DNA from: Paenibacillus pinisoli
Lineage (GTDB): Bacteria > Bacillota > Bacilli > Paenibacillales > Paenibacillaceae
Length of the DNA: 64,000 nt
NCBI RefSeq assembly: GCF_003605435.1
Contig: NZ_QXQB01000002.1
Span: 496,001 to 560,000, forward strand
Direction of reading: 5' to 3'
A program made the position numbers and the translations under genes. Below are positions 19,068-27,728 of this stretch, one piece after another. Within the stretch, counting starts at the first letter, position 1, and every line of letters starts with the position of its first letter. The notes under the pieces are model-generated. The model saw nothing but the letters and a program-made list of their open reading frames with translations, did no database searches and was not told the DNA's origin.

Positions 19068-19621
19068 TCGTCCACCTCCATGCCGGAGGCAAGCCAATGC
19101 TCGTAATAGGCGAGAGCTGTCTTGTCAGAAAAAGGGGATGCGCCGCGCTCGACGCGTTCCAGCAATTCATTCAGGCCCTCCCGCACCTTCGCAAGCACGG
19201 ACTGCGGATAATGATATTGCTGCCTATGCTGCTCGAACTCGTCCTGATCGACAATGTACCGGTTGCCGTCGGCCGTGCGGATCACATCGAGATCATAGTC
19301 GATATAGGTCAGGATGCCTCCTTGGAGGTATGGGGGCGAAGCGATGTTGCAATAATAGCGCACCCCTCCCGCCTCCAGCAGCGCAACGACATTAAACCAT
19401 TGCCCCGGAATAAAGAAGGATACCGCCGGCACCCGGCTTACCCATTGCTTGCCGTCGGATTCCTGGATCGGCGTCTGACGGTTAATTAGGACGATTACCG
19501 ATTCTTCCTGATGCTCCTTATTAAGCAAATGGCTCGGCACCATCCAATTCCGCAGCCACAGCCGGTGCATATGACCGTCATGCTTGAAGCTCTTTATAAT
19601 ACAAGGTTCGAATGTGTCCAT
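19064..19621 (-). CDS. DUF402 nucleoside tri-/diphosphatase (Ntdp) family
   Basis: 185-residue protein beginning MDTFEPCIIKSFKHDGHMHR, with the block ILTYIDYDLDVIRTADGNRYIVDQDEFEQHRQQYHYP characteristic of the Staphylococcus/Bacillus DUF402 enzymes that hydrolyse nucleoside di- and triphosphates; the clustered Asp/Glu/Tyr residues are the metal site. An internal start at 19621 is preferred over the longer frame because the family starts there and GAGGAG is about 10 bases upstream. First gene of the operon, overlapping sipS by four bases. Confidence 0.85.
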   Translation of the reverse strand: MDTFEPCIIKSFKHDGHMHRLWLRNWMVPSHLLNKEHQEESVIVLINRQTPIQESDGKQWVSRVPAVSFFIPGQWFNVVALLEAGGVRYYCNIASPPYLQGGILTYIDYDLDVIRTADGNRYIVDQDEFEQHRQQYHYPQSVLAKVREGLNELLERVERGASPFSDKTALAYYEHWLASGMEVDE

Positions 19622-19759
19622 GCCTTTCGTGCTCCTCGATTCACTTTCATGCACTTTTTGAACAACCTCTTATAGTAATAAGAAAAGCATATCCAGAGGC
19701 CAAATGCAATGGCTTTCCAGATATGCCCATGCCAAACACGAATGAATAACAATCTCTAT

Positions 19760-20182
19760 CTAACCTGTTACGATACTAAGCTTTTGGAACGACCGGAAAA
19801 AATCCGTAGTCGCAAATCCCATGGATTCGTAGAGCGGCAAAACCGGTTCGTTATGCTCGTCCGCCGTAATCAGAATCTTGGATACATTGCGTTGCGTGAA
19901 ACGCTGGCGCAAAGCGGTTACCAAGCCTTTGCCTACGCCGCTGCGCTGATGTCCGGGCGATACCGCAATTCGGTAGTAATAGCCTTTGTTGTTATCGATC
20001 GTGCCGATAATCATGCCTACGATTTCTGATTCCTTGACAGCGACTAGAACTAAATCGCTATCCCATGATAATTGACGAGCAAATGCTTCCATCGTTTGCT
20101 CATAACATTCCGTTGTCAGAACTTCTTCTAGCAGTTCCGTAAGCGGTTTGTAGTCGGACAACTGGAAGGAACGAACATTCAT
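19760..20182 (-). CDS. GNAT family N-acetyltransferase
   Basis: 140-residue GNAT protein. Motif A appears as YYRIAVSPGHQRSGVGKGLVTAL, and motif B as NEPVLPLYESMGFATTDF. Substrate unknown; overall it resembles small stand-alone Bacillus acetyltransferases. Monocistronic, with its own upstream region shared with sodA in divergent orientation. Confidence 0.85.
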   Translation of the reverse strand: MNVRSFQLSDYKPLTELLEEVLTTECYEQTMEAFARQLSWDSDLVLVAVKESEIVGMIIGTIDNNKGYYYRIAVSPGHQRSGVGKGLVTALRQRFTQRNVSKILITADEHNEPVLPLYESMGFATTDFFRSFQKLSIVTG

Positions 20183-20622
20183 TCAATTAACACCTTCTAC
20201 CATGTCATAGTCTCGTACCCGTATATAATACGACGAAATGTTGCGTATTCCTTCTTTTTTCTTTAAATTTCTTTAAAAAATGTTTAAAATCGCTCATTTT
20301 CTCATGAAAACGCTTTATTATAAGCGCTTACATTTAAAATACTTCAATTAATTCATAATATATTTTTCCAGCGCCATCCTGCGGCCGCTTCCTGAATTCC
20401 TTACAATCTCTTCTCAAAGCTGTTTATTGTTCCATTATCGCATAGCTTTGTTTCATTTTGCGCATAATTGTCCAAGGAATGGGAGACGCTACTTTGCGGG
20501 CTTCAACGATGTCTGCATGCCCGCCTGAAGCGGCCAGCGACTTTTTCAACATAAATGTTGATTTATTCGTTCCGATAAGGGATAATGGAGTTGATCAACT
20601 ACATATTCAGGAGGTAATAATC
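20183..20622. promoter_or_regulatory. Divergent GNAT/sodA intergenic region with cre-like site and sodA promoter
   Basis: About 440 bases without a gene. The first part is very AT-rich. At 20319-20332 TATAAGCGCTTACA matches 13 of 14 cre positions on either strand, and TGAAAACGCTTTAT (20305) is a weaker second copy; together they form CGCTT-N6-AAGCG. Nearer sodA, TTGATT (20558) and GATAAT (20581) with a 17-base spacer make a likely sodA promoter about 37 bases upstream of the ATG. Confidence 0.5.
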
Positions 20623-21234
20623 ATGGCACATCAACTACCTGCTTTGCCTTACGCGCACAATGCGCTTGAGCCGCACATCGATGCGACTACAATGGAAATT
20701 CACCACGGCCGTCACCACAACACATACGTGACGAACCTGAACGCTGCTCTGGAATCTGCTCCTGAGCTGCAAAACAAATCGATCGAAGAGCTAATCGGCG
20801 ATCTGGCTAGCGTGCCTGAGTCCATCCGCACAGCGGTTCGCAACAACGGCGGCGGCCATGCGAACCACAGCCTGTTCTGGGAAACAATCGGCCCTAACGC
20901 AGGCGGCGCTCCTACTGGCGCTCTGGCAGCGGCAATTGACAGCGAGCTGGGCGGCTTCGAAGCGTTCAAAGCTGACTTTGCAAAAGCGGCTACAACTCGT
21001 TTCGGCAGCGGCTGGGCATTCCTGGCTGTAGCGAACGGCAAGCTGAAAGTATACAGCCTGCCTAACCAAGACAGCCCGATCATGGAAGGCGAGACGCCAA
21101 TCCTTGGCCTGGACGTATGGGAGCATGCTTACTACCTGAACTACCAAAACAAACGCCCTGACTACATTGCAGCTTTCTGGAACGTAGTGAACTGGGACGA
21201 AGTCGGCAAGCGCTACGAAGCTGCCGTGAAATAA
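20623..21234 (+). CDS. sodA: Superoxide dismutase (Mn/Fe family)
   Basis: Converts superoxide to peroxide and oxygen in the cytosol. The 203-residue product has the N-terminal [13 protein letters not shown] ligand region, [11 protein letters not shown], and [19 protein letters not shown] with ligands Asp164 and His168; the GPNAGG and FGSGWAFL blocks fit the manganese type. The frame is open upstream to 20458, but ATG 20623 has AGGAGGT 8 bases ahead and matches family N-termini. Codon bias suggests strong expression. Confidence 0.96.
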   Translation: MAHQLPALPYAHNALEPHIDATTMEIHHGRHHNTYVTNLNAALESAPELQNKSIEELIGDLASVPESIRTAVRNNGGGHANHSLFWETIGPNAGGAPTGALAAAIDSELGGFEAFKADFAKAATTRFGSGWAFLAVANGKLKVYSLPNQDSPIMEGETPILGLDVWEHAYYLNYQNKRPDYIAAFWNVVNWDEVGKRYEAAVK

Positions 21235-21248
21235 TAAGCCCTACATGC

Positions 21249-21290
21249 AAGAAGCCTCCTTCCGCCTATGCGGTAGGAGGCTTCTTCTAT
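21249..21290. terminator. Bidirectional terminator sodA / two-component operon
   Basis: AAGAAGCCTCCT/AGGAGGCTTCTT 12-bp stem with a nested CCGC/GCGG stem; moderate T content follows on both strands. Confidence 0.78.
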
Positions 21291-21303
21291 GTTAGGGAAC
21301 CCT

Positions 21304-22479
21304 TTATACATTCGCTTTCTCAGCGCGAAAGTGGCTGGGCGTGCAGTCGTAATGCTTGCGGAACACCTGCGTGAAATGCCGCACATCGGGATAGCCGACC
21401 AGCTCCGCAATTCTCGTAATCGACAAGTCAGGGTCGGCGAGCAGCTCCTCCGCCCGCTCCATCCGCAGCTTCGTCACATACTCCTTGTAGCCTGTTCCTG
21501 TCTTCTGCTTGAACAGCTTGCTGAAATATACCGGATTCAAATACACCACCGAGGAGACGATCTCCAGCGACAAGTTGTCCTGAAAGTTGCTCTTCATATA
21601 TTGAATGGCAATGTCGATCACGTCGCTTTTGCCGCCTTGCGCATGCTCATCGACACTGCCGGCTTCCGCAGCCGTCATGTGGAACTTGCGGATTTCATCC
21701 GGTATGTTGTAGAAGTCGCACAGCAATTCGCTCATATCGAACTGATAAGGCACCTGTAGACAGCGGTCCAGCTGCTTGACCGCCACTTCTTTGAAGGCGG
21801 CGCTCCCCATATCCTCCTGCAGCGTGAGCACACCTACAAGGAAATCGCCGTCCAGGTTCACGATAAACCCTTTCCCGTGCCGCTCGATCAGCTCCGTCAT
21901 CACATTCTCCACGATGAAATTGCCGAGCGTCAGCTCCGGATTGCTGTTCAGCTTAATCCCGATCAGATGGAACTGCTCATGCTCATCCCGTATGGAACGA
22001 AGGTCGAAATTGCCGATATCAAGCCCCTGCACCCATCTGCGGAATACCGCCTCGCGCAGATAGTTCAGATTCTGCTCCAATAAGCCCCTTCCTGTCGGGC
22101 GGGCCGACTCCAGCCTCCACTCCTCCATCAGCGACGTTACGGACTCCACAACCTGCTCCTTGCCGAAGGGCTTTAGAATATAATCCTTGGCCCCCAGACG
22201 CAGCGCCTCCTGCGCATAAGCGAATTCGGAATAGGCCGATACCACAATCCACTTAATCCCTTTATGCGAATGGCGCGCCTCTGCAAGCAGCTCCAGACCG
22301 TTCATGCCCGGCATCATAATATCCAGAAAAACAACATGAATACGCTCGCTGCCAAGCAGCGCGAGCGCATCATTCGCCGATGCAGCCGTGCTGACCGTAA
22401 TGTCATCGTACACGCTGCTAATCGTTCGTTTCAATCCTTCACGGATCGTCCTTTCATCGTCAACGATGAGTATGTGCAT
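21304..22479 (-). CDS. YesN-type response regulator with AraC output domain
   Basis: 391 residues: receiver domain (MHILIVDDERTIREG; phosphoacceptor Asp53 in VVFLDIMMPGMNG; switch Lys in DYILKPFGKEQV), a middle spacer, and a C-terminal AraC/XylS double helix-turn-helix (LSLEIVSSVVYLNPVYFSKLFKQKTGTGYKEYV ... DLSITRIAELVGYPDVRHFTQVFRKHY split across two HTHs). Such proteins activate carbohydrate uptake genes in Paenibacillus. It is the last gene of the ABC operon and pairs with the kinase 31 bases upstream. AAGGAGG precedes the ATG. Confidence 0.93.
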   Translation of the reverse strand: MHILIVDDERTIREGLKRTISSVYDDITVSTAASANDALALLGSERIHVVFLDIMMPGMNGLELLAEARHSHKGIKWIVVSAYSEFAYAQEALRLGAKDYILKPFGKEQVVESVTSLMEEWRLESARPTGRGLLEQNLNYLREAVFRRWVQGLDIGNFDLRSIRDEHEQFHLIGIKLNSNPELTLGNFIVENVMTELIERHGKGFIVNLDGDFLVGVLTLQEDMGSAAFKEVAVKQLDRCLQVPYQFDMSELLCDFYNIPDEIRKFHMTAAEAGSVDEHAQGGKSDVIDIAIQYMKSNFQDNLSLEIVSSVVYLNPVYFSKLFKQKTGTGYKEYVTKLRMERAEELLADPDLSITRIAELVGYPDVRHFTQVFRKHYDCTPSHFRAEKANV

Positions 22480-22510
22480 ATCTTCCCCTCCTTGACGAGC
22501 TTCAGCTCCG

Positions 22511-24352
22511 TTATGCTCTAGGCATGATGGAAGGAACCATGACGGTTACCGTTGTGCCGATATTCTCCTCGCTGTCGATACGCAGGCCATATCCTGCCCC
22601 GTACTCCAGCACCAGCCTTCTGTGAACATTGAGGAAGCCTGCGCCGGAGCCTTGCGACTCTCCATAGATGGCCGGCTCCACAGACAGACTCTGGCGCTCC
22701 TCCTCCTTGAGCTGGCTCCATTCCAGCCGCTCTGCGCGTTTCAGCGACAGCTGCAGCTCATGAAGCTTCTTCGGAGGGATGCCCACGCCGTCGTCATGAA
22801 TGAAGATATATACCATCTGCCCTTCTCCCTTGGCCGTGATCGTTATCGTCCCTTCGGCCGACTTGATCGACAGCCCGTGAATGACCGCGTTCTCGATGAG
22901 CGGCTGCAGCGTCATCTTCGGCAGCAGCGTCTCCATCAATTCCTCGTCTACACGATGCTGCACATGAATGCGACCATCCGAGCGCGCGCCGATAATGGTC
23001 ATGTAATAATGAATCTGATCCAGCTCTTCCTTCAGCATGGCTGTCGAGCTGCGCCAATCGCTGCTATACCGGAACATGCGTGAGAGGGAATTGACCAGAT
23101 TGGCCAGCTTCTCGTTCTCCTGCTCGTCAAGCAGCCAATAGATCATCTCCAGTGTATTATAGAGGAAATGGGGATTAACCTGCGACTGCAGCGCATGAAT
23201 CTGAGCATTCTTCTCGCTCGCTGTCGCAATTTTGTTGCGCTCCACCAGACCGTTGATTTCACTGACCATCCGGTTGAAGTGCTCATTCATATAGTTAATC
23301 TCATCGTAGGAGGCGCGCGTATGCAATTGGGGACTCAGATCGCCGCGCTCTACCCGGCGCATCTCCTGTACAATCGACTTGATCGGCTTGGAGACTGAAC
23401 GGGACAGCAGGAATGCAATGACGATGGCGGCAAGAACGATGGCAACGGATACGATGACAAAATACCGGTTCGCCGCGGCCTGTTCCACTCTCGCGACCGG
23501 CTTCGGCGTCACCGACAGCAGCTTCCAGCCAAGCTTGGGATCCATCGCTGTCACGATAAGCCGTTCATTATCGCTCGCATCGGCAGCATCCTCCAGGAAG
23601 GGATACTGGTCCAGCACCGACTTCTCCGGATAAGCCGATGTATCTTCAGGATGAGAGGTGACAAGCAAGGAGCCTGAAGACGAATAGACATAGGATCGGC
23701 TCTCCGGCTTGATCATCAGATTGTTCATCGAAGACAGGAAGGTTCTCGGATCCGCCTCAATAACAAGGAAACCGAGCGGCCTCGTCGTATACAGGTTGGT
23801 CATCACCCTTCCGAAGGTGAAGACCGGCTCCTCTTGCTCTTCGCGGATGGTGAGCGAATCCTCGCCCAGCATCCCGCCCCACACCAGCGAGCCGTCCGAT
23901 TCCCGCAGCTCCTTCATCCATTCGCTTTTCATAAAACCATGATTAATTTTATGAGTCGTCGACTCGTAGCTGTATACGTTGCCGACCGGCGATATAATAT
24001 GGATGCTCTTCACATCGTTATAGCTGTAGTAGATCGTTCCAAGCGCGCCCATCATCAGCAGCTGCTTGTTGAACTCATCCATGACAGTCGGTTCCTCGCG
24101 GGACAGCAGACGCTGAATCTCCGCATTGCTCATTATCGATTTGGTCAGGCTGTCATAGCCTCTGGCAAGCAACGAGAAGTTATCCATCGCTTGAGACACG
24201 TTGCGCTGTGCGGCTTCGCCGACTCGCATATCGATCTGTTGTGCGGTGTACTGATAGAAGATGCCGGTCAGAACGATCAGCAAAGCGAGCGTAGACAATA
24301 GTATCCATAGCAATAGCCGCGCGCGAAACGTATTCAGACGAATTCCCAACAA
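22511..24352 (-). CDS. YesM-type sensor histidine kinase
   Basis: 613-residue membrane kinase: N-terminal transmembrane helix (LLLWILLSTLALLIVLTGIFYQY), an extracellular dCache-like sensor, a second helix (RYFVIVSVAIVLAAIVIAFLLS), HAMP domain, then the His_kinase domain with phosphoacceptor in QSQVNPHFLYNTLEMIYW and an HATPase_c domain (PLIENAVIHG, DDGVGIP, GAGFLNVHRRL). The frame begins at an ATG overlapping AAGGAGG, so I prefer TTG 24352 located 6 bases after that site. It lies 27 bases behind the MalG-type permease, implying it senses the transported sugar or the loaded binding protein. Confidence 0.92.
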   Translation of the reverse strand: MLGIRLNTFRARLLLWILLSTLALLIVLTGIFYQYTAQQIDMRVGEAAQRNVSQAMDNFSLLARGYDSLTKSIMSNAEIQRLLSREEPTVMDEFNKQLLMMGALGTIYYSYNDVKSIHIISPVGNVYSYESTTHKINHGFMKSEWMKELRESDGSLVWGGMLGEDSLTIREEQEEPVFTFGRVMTNLYTTRPLGFLVIEADPRTFLSSMNNLMIKPESRSYVYSSSGSLLVTSHPEDTSAYPEKSVLDQYPFLEDAADASDNERLIVTAMDPKLGWKLLSVTPKPVARVEQAAANRYFVIVSVAIVLAAIVIAFLLSRSVSKPIKSIVQEMRRVERGDLSPQLHTRASYDEINYMNEHFNRMVSEINGLVERNKIATASEKNAQIHALQSQVNPHFLYNTLEMIYWLLDEQENEKLANLVNSLSRMFRYSSDWRSSTAMLKEELDQIHYYMTIIGARSDGRIHVQHRVDEELMETLLPKMTLQPLIENAVIHGLSIKSAEGTITITAKGEGQMVYIFIHDDGVGIPPKKLHELQLSLKRAERLEWSQLKEEERQSLSVEPAIYGESQGSGAGFLNVHRRLVLEYGAGYGLRIDSEENIGTTVTVMVPSIMPRA

Positions 24353-24379
24353 AGCGTTGCCTCCTTGCATGCAAGCCGC

Positions 24380-25219
24380 TTATCCTTTGACGGCCCCTGC
24401 CACCATGCCTTTCGTAATTTTGTCCGAAAGGATGAAGTAGAACGTGATGACAGGCAGCGCTCCAAGCACCAGATACGCCCCGATGGAGCCGTAATTCGCC
24501 GTGTACTGCCCGACAAAGCTGTTCACGCCGAACGGCAGCGTCTTGAGCGAATCCGCCGATATGAAGGTAGCAGCGATAATATATTCATTCCAGATCGAGA
24601 TGAATGTCAGTATAGTAACGGTCATAATCGGCGGCATCATAATCGGAAGAACGATGCTGAAGAAAATCCGATAGATGGAAGCTCCGTCGATCATGGCGGA
24701 TTCTTCGATTTCACTCGGGATTCCTCTCAGAAAGCCCGACAGGATAAATACTGCCACCGGTATAGAAAAAGCAACGTACGGAATGATGATGGAAGCATGC
24801 GTATTCAGGATACTCATATTTTTGAAAATAACCATCAAAGGCAGTAAAGTCGATTGGATCGGAATCATGATGCCGACCATGAACACCAGCATAATGATGT
24901 TGCCGTAACGCCACTTGAACCGGGTAATGGCATAGGACACCATTCCGCTAAGCACGATTGTCAGAATAAGCGTAATGCCCGTGACCCATATACTATTGCC
25001 AATATACTTCAAATAATTGCCCGAAGTAAATGCGTCTACATAGTTCTCCCACATAAACCTCTTCGGCAGGGCAAAAAACTGCCCCGATACAATCTCGCTG
25101 CTCGTCTTGAACGAATACAGCAGCAGCCATACCAGCGGATACAGCTGTGTAACGACAAGTATGCTCATCAATATCCATGCGCCCGTGCGCCTTACAATCC
25201 GGAAATCCATCTTCGTCAT
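24380..25219 (-). CDS. Carbohydrate ABC transporter permease (MalG type)
   Basis: 279-residue inner-membrane permease of the CUT1 sugar family with six predicted helices and the EAA loop EIEESAMIDGASIYRIFFSIVLPIMMP that docks the ATPase. The C-terminus ITKGMVAGAVKG is typical of MalG-like subunits. It follows the MalF-type gene by 10 bases. The operon has no ATP-binding gene, so an MsmX-like shared ATPase must energise it. Confidence 0.93.
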   Translation of the reverse strand: MTKMDFRIVRRTGAWILMSILVVTQLYPLVWLLLYSFKTSSEIVSGQFFALPKRFMWENYVDAFTSGNYLKYIGNSIWVTGITLILTIVLSGMVSYAITRFKWRYGNIIMLVFMVGIMIPIQSTLLPLMVIFKNMSILNTHASIIIPYVAFSIPVAVFILSGFLRGIPSEIEESAMIDGASIYRIFFSIVLPIMMPPIMTVTILTFISIWNEYIIAATFISADSLKTLPFGVNSFVGQYTANYGSIGAYLVLGALPVITFYFILSDKITKGMVAGAVKG

Positions 25220-25229
25220 TCTCCTTTCT

Positions 25230-26123
25230 CTAAGAAGCGGCTTCTTCCGCGCGCTTGAACGCCAGATTCAACAATACCGTCATCACGAGGCAGAAGACGA
25301 CCAGGAATGTGGAGATTGCGCTTCCGTATCCGTATTTGAAGGAATTGAACGTCATGTAGTACATATGCGTTGAGATAACCTCTGTCGTATTGGCCGGACC
25401 CCCGCCCGTCATAACGACGATGAGGTCGAACGCCTTCAGCGAGCCGATAACAGCCAGTACAACGGAGATTTTAATAACAGGCGACAGCAGCGGGAGCGTA
25501 ATGTAACGGTCGGCCTTGAAGCCTTCCGCCCCGTCGATGCTGGCAGCCTCGTAGATATCGCTCGAAATATTCTGCACGCCTGTGAATTGAATCAGCACAT
25601 GATACCCGATGTACTGCCAGAAGATCACGAAGCAAAGCGCAAAGATCGCCCAGTCGGTATCGGCAAGCCATGTCTTGGTCCAGGACTCCAGTCCAAACTT
25701 CACAAGCATCTGGTTCAGCATGCCGCCAAGCGACGCAGGGTTGTAGATCGACTTCCACAATTGGCCGATGACGACTACAGACAGAATGACCGGAAGAAAA
25801 TAGCTGGAAATCAGGAAGTTCGCACGGCGGACGTAACGGCTGACCAGAATGGCAACCACGATCGCAATCGGCACTTGCAGCAAGGATGCGACCGAGATGT
25901 ATAAAGTTCTCAGCACAGACGGCCAAAAGATTGGATCTTGCGTGAACAGCACCTTATAGTTGTTCAAGCCGACGAATACTTGATCGCCCATCCCTGCCCA
26001 TACCACTAATGAATAATAGACCGACACCAGTATCGGCGCGAATACAAACGCCATGTAAAACAACAGACAGGGAAGGACGAACACCGCTATAGTCCATTTG
26101 CCTACCTTCAATACTCCGTTCAC
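25230..26123 (-). CDS. Carbohydrate ABC transporter permease (MalF type)
   Basis: 297-residue CUT1 permease with six membrane helices and the EAA loop IYEAASIDGAEGFKADRYITLPLLSP. Start taken as GTG 26123, which has GGGAGGG 7 bases upstream; the frame extends ten codons further without a ribosome site. It is separated from the binding-protein gene by a hairpin. Sugar specificity cannot be read from the permease; the YesMN partner suggests plant-polysaccharide oligosaccharides. Confidence 0.92.
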   Translation of the reverse strand: MNGVLKVGKWTIAVFVLPCLLFYMAFVFAPILVSVYYSLVVWAGMGDQVFVGLNNYKVLFTQDPIFWPSVLRTLYISVASLLQVPIAIVVAILVSRYVRRANFLISSYFLPVILSVVVIGQLWKSIYNPASLGGMLNQMLVKFGLESWTKTWLADTDWAIFALCFVIFWQYIGYHVLIQFTGVQNISSDIYEAASIDGAEGFKADRYITLPLLSPVIKISVVLAVIGSLKAFDLIVVMTGGGPANTTEVISTHMYYMTFNSFKYGYGSAISTFLVVFCLVMTVLLNLAFKRAEEAAS

Positions 26124-26152
26124 TAGCTTACCCTCCCATACGCTTGGAGCCA

Positions 26153-26178
26153 CAAAGGGAACCTTGCGGCTCCCTTTG
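26153..26178 (-). other. Intercistronic hairpin after the sugar-binding protein gene
   Basis: CAAAGGGA/TCCCTTTG stem extended by a GG/CC pair around a GCAA loop; no T-run on the operon (minus) strand. Such structures after binding-protein genes usually lower permease relative to binding-protein mRNA. Confidence 0.65.
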
Positions 26179-26193
26179 CGTCACGCTTTTTTT

Positions 26194-27516
26194 TTATTTT
26201 TTGTTCAATTCCCATGTCTTCTGATGCTCTGCCGCCAATTCTTCAACATTCACGTCTTTGATCAGCAAGCTTTGCAGGCCAGTCAGGTGCGTTTGGGTTG
26301 TTGCCGGCTCGATCACGTTGTCAAAGTTCATGTCGCCGCCTTGAACTTCATTGAAACGCTGCATCGCTTCAACCGCCAGGTCGGAGTAGCCGGCTGCCTT
26401 GAAGTCGCCATCCACTTTTTGCGCCAAGCCTACAGCCGCTTTTTTCTCAAAAGCAACTTTCGGATAGTTCACGAGCAGGTATTTCAGGAATTTCTTGCTC
26501 TCATCCAGATGGTCGCTGTTAGCGCCCAGCGCGTAAGCTGTGCCAGGTGCGATTACGTAGTCCTTCGGATCGCCTTTGCCGTTAACAGTCGGGAATGGCA
26601 GGAAGCCGACTTTGCCGCTTACTGTCTCGGAAGCATCAATGGAGGAAATCTCCCAAGTACCCATGAAGTACATAGCTGCTTTGCCGTCGCGGAACTGCTG
26701 GGAAGCTGTGTTGTTGTCGTATGTTGCCGCGCCCTCTTGGTAAGCGCCTGCGTCGATCAGCTCTTTTGTTTTTTGCAAAGCTTCTACAAATACCGGATCG
26801 GTGAATTGCTTGTTGCCTGATACTACATCATCCAGGAATTTCGGTCCGCCGTTCACACGCTGCAATACGTTGGTGAACATGAAGGACAGCGGCCATTTGT
26901 CTTTGCCGCCCAGCATCATCGCTGGAATGCCGGCTTCCTTGAACTTAGGAATCGAAGCAACGATATCTTCGAACGTCGTTGGCGCTTCTACGCCAGCTTT
27001 CTCGAACAGCTCTTTATTATAGAAAATGCCTGCAAGGTTCATGTTGTATGGAAGCGCGTATACATTGCCGTCGAAGGAGTAGTACTCCAGGACGCCTTCC
27101 AGGAAAGTGCCCTTCAGCTCGTCATCCAGCATGTCGTTCAGCGGAGCAAGGACTTTGCCGTTCGCGAACGGCTGCAGCTGAGCGCCAGGGTTAACCATCG
27201 TAATGTCGGCTACTTCGCCGGATGCAGCTTGCGTCTTCAGCTTAACTTTTTGCTGCTCCGTATCAAGGCGGTCCCACTCGATTTTGACGTTCGGATTTTC
27301 TTTCATGTAGTTATTTACGATTTCTTCTTCCACTTGATATTGAGGAGTCGACTTATCTGTCTGCAAGGTTTGAAGTGTCAGCGTAATTTTTTTGCCTTCC
27401 GGCTTTCCTTCAGCCGGTTTATTAGTGGAGCCTGGCTCTTTGTCGCCTCCACAAGCGGCAAGCGTCAAAGTCAGTGCCGTTGCAAGCACCAAGCTAATCG
27501 CGCGTCTTTTTTTCAT
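26194..27516 (-). CDS. Extracellular sugar-binding lipoprotein of ABC transporter
   Basis: 440-residue solute-binding protein, family 1. Signal peptide MKKRRAISLVLATALTLTLAAC with lipobox cysteine Cys22; mature part starts with a Gly/Lys/Glu-rich linker. Conserved family segments include DITMVNPGAQLQPFANGKVLAPLND, ALPYNMNLAGIFYNKELFEKAGVEAPTTFED-type block and GKAAMYFMGTWEISS. ATG 27516 has GAGGGGGA upstream and the longer frame is rejected because it would bury the signal peptide. First gene of the five-gene operon, behind a consensus cre. Confidence 0.94.
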   Translation of the reverse strand: MKKRRAISLVLATALTLTLAACGGDKEPGSTNKPAEGKPEGKKITLTLQTLQTDKSTPQYQVEEEIVNNYMKENPNVKIEWDRLDTEQQKVKLKTQAASGEVADITMVNPGAQLQPFANGKVLAPLNDMLDDELKGTFLEGVLEYYSFDGNVYALPYNMNLAGIFYNKELFEKAGVEAPTTFEDIVASIPKFKEAGIPAMMLGGKDKWPLSFMFTNVLQRVNGGPKFLDDVVSGNKQFTDPVFVEALQKTKELIDAGAYQEGAATYDNNTASQQFRDGKAAMYFMGTWEISSIDASETVSGKVGFLPFPTVNGKGDPKDYVIAPGTAYALGANSDHLDESKKFLKYLLVNYPKVAFEKKAAVGLAQKVDGDFKAAGYSDLAVEAMQRFNEVQGGDMNFDNVIEPATTQTHLTGLQSLLIKDVNVEELAAEHQKTWELNKK

Positions 27517-27536
27517 TCTTAAAATCCCCCTCGAGT

Positions 27537-27550
27537 TGATATCGCTTACA
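27537..27550 (-). promoter_or_regulatory. Consensus cre (CcpA) site
   Basis: On the minus strand TGTAAGCGATATCA matches all 14 positions of TGWAANCGNTNWCA and lies 20 bases before the binding-protein ATG, downstream of any promoter, where bound CcpA would block transcription. Confidence 0.75.
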
Positions 27551-27728
27551 ACTATTACTCTACCCCTTATGCCCTCTTCTCCGAAATACAAAAAATCAAC
27601 TTCTTTTGTTGAATTTTTCTACATTGTTGGCTTTTTTGCAAAAGCCGAGGTACACCGGATAGGCAGATGCCGCATAGGATGCAGGAGGAAAAACGCCTAA
27701 TGCGCGATGAAGGAGATGGAAGGATCGT

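Noticed and set aside
20458-20622. N-terminal extension of sodA
   Set aside because: Start at 20623 has AGGAGGT and family-like N-terminus; the extension covers the promoter.
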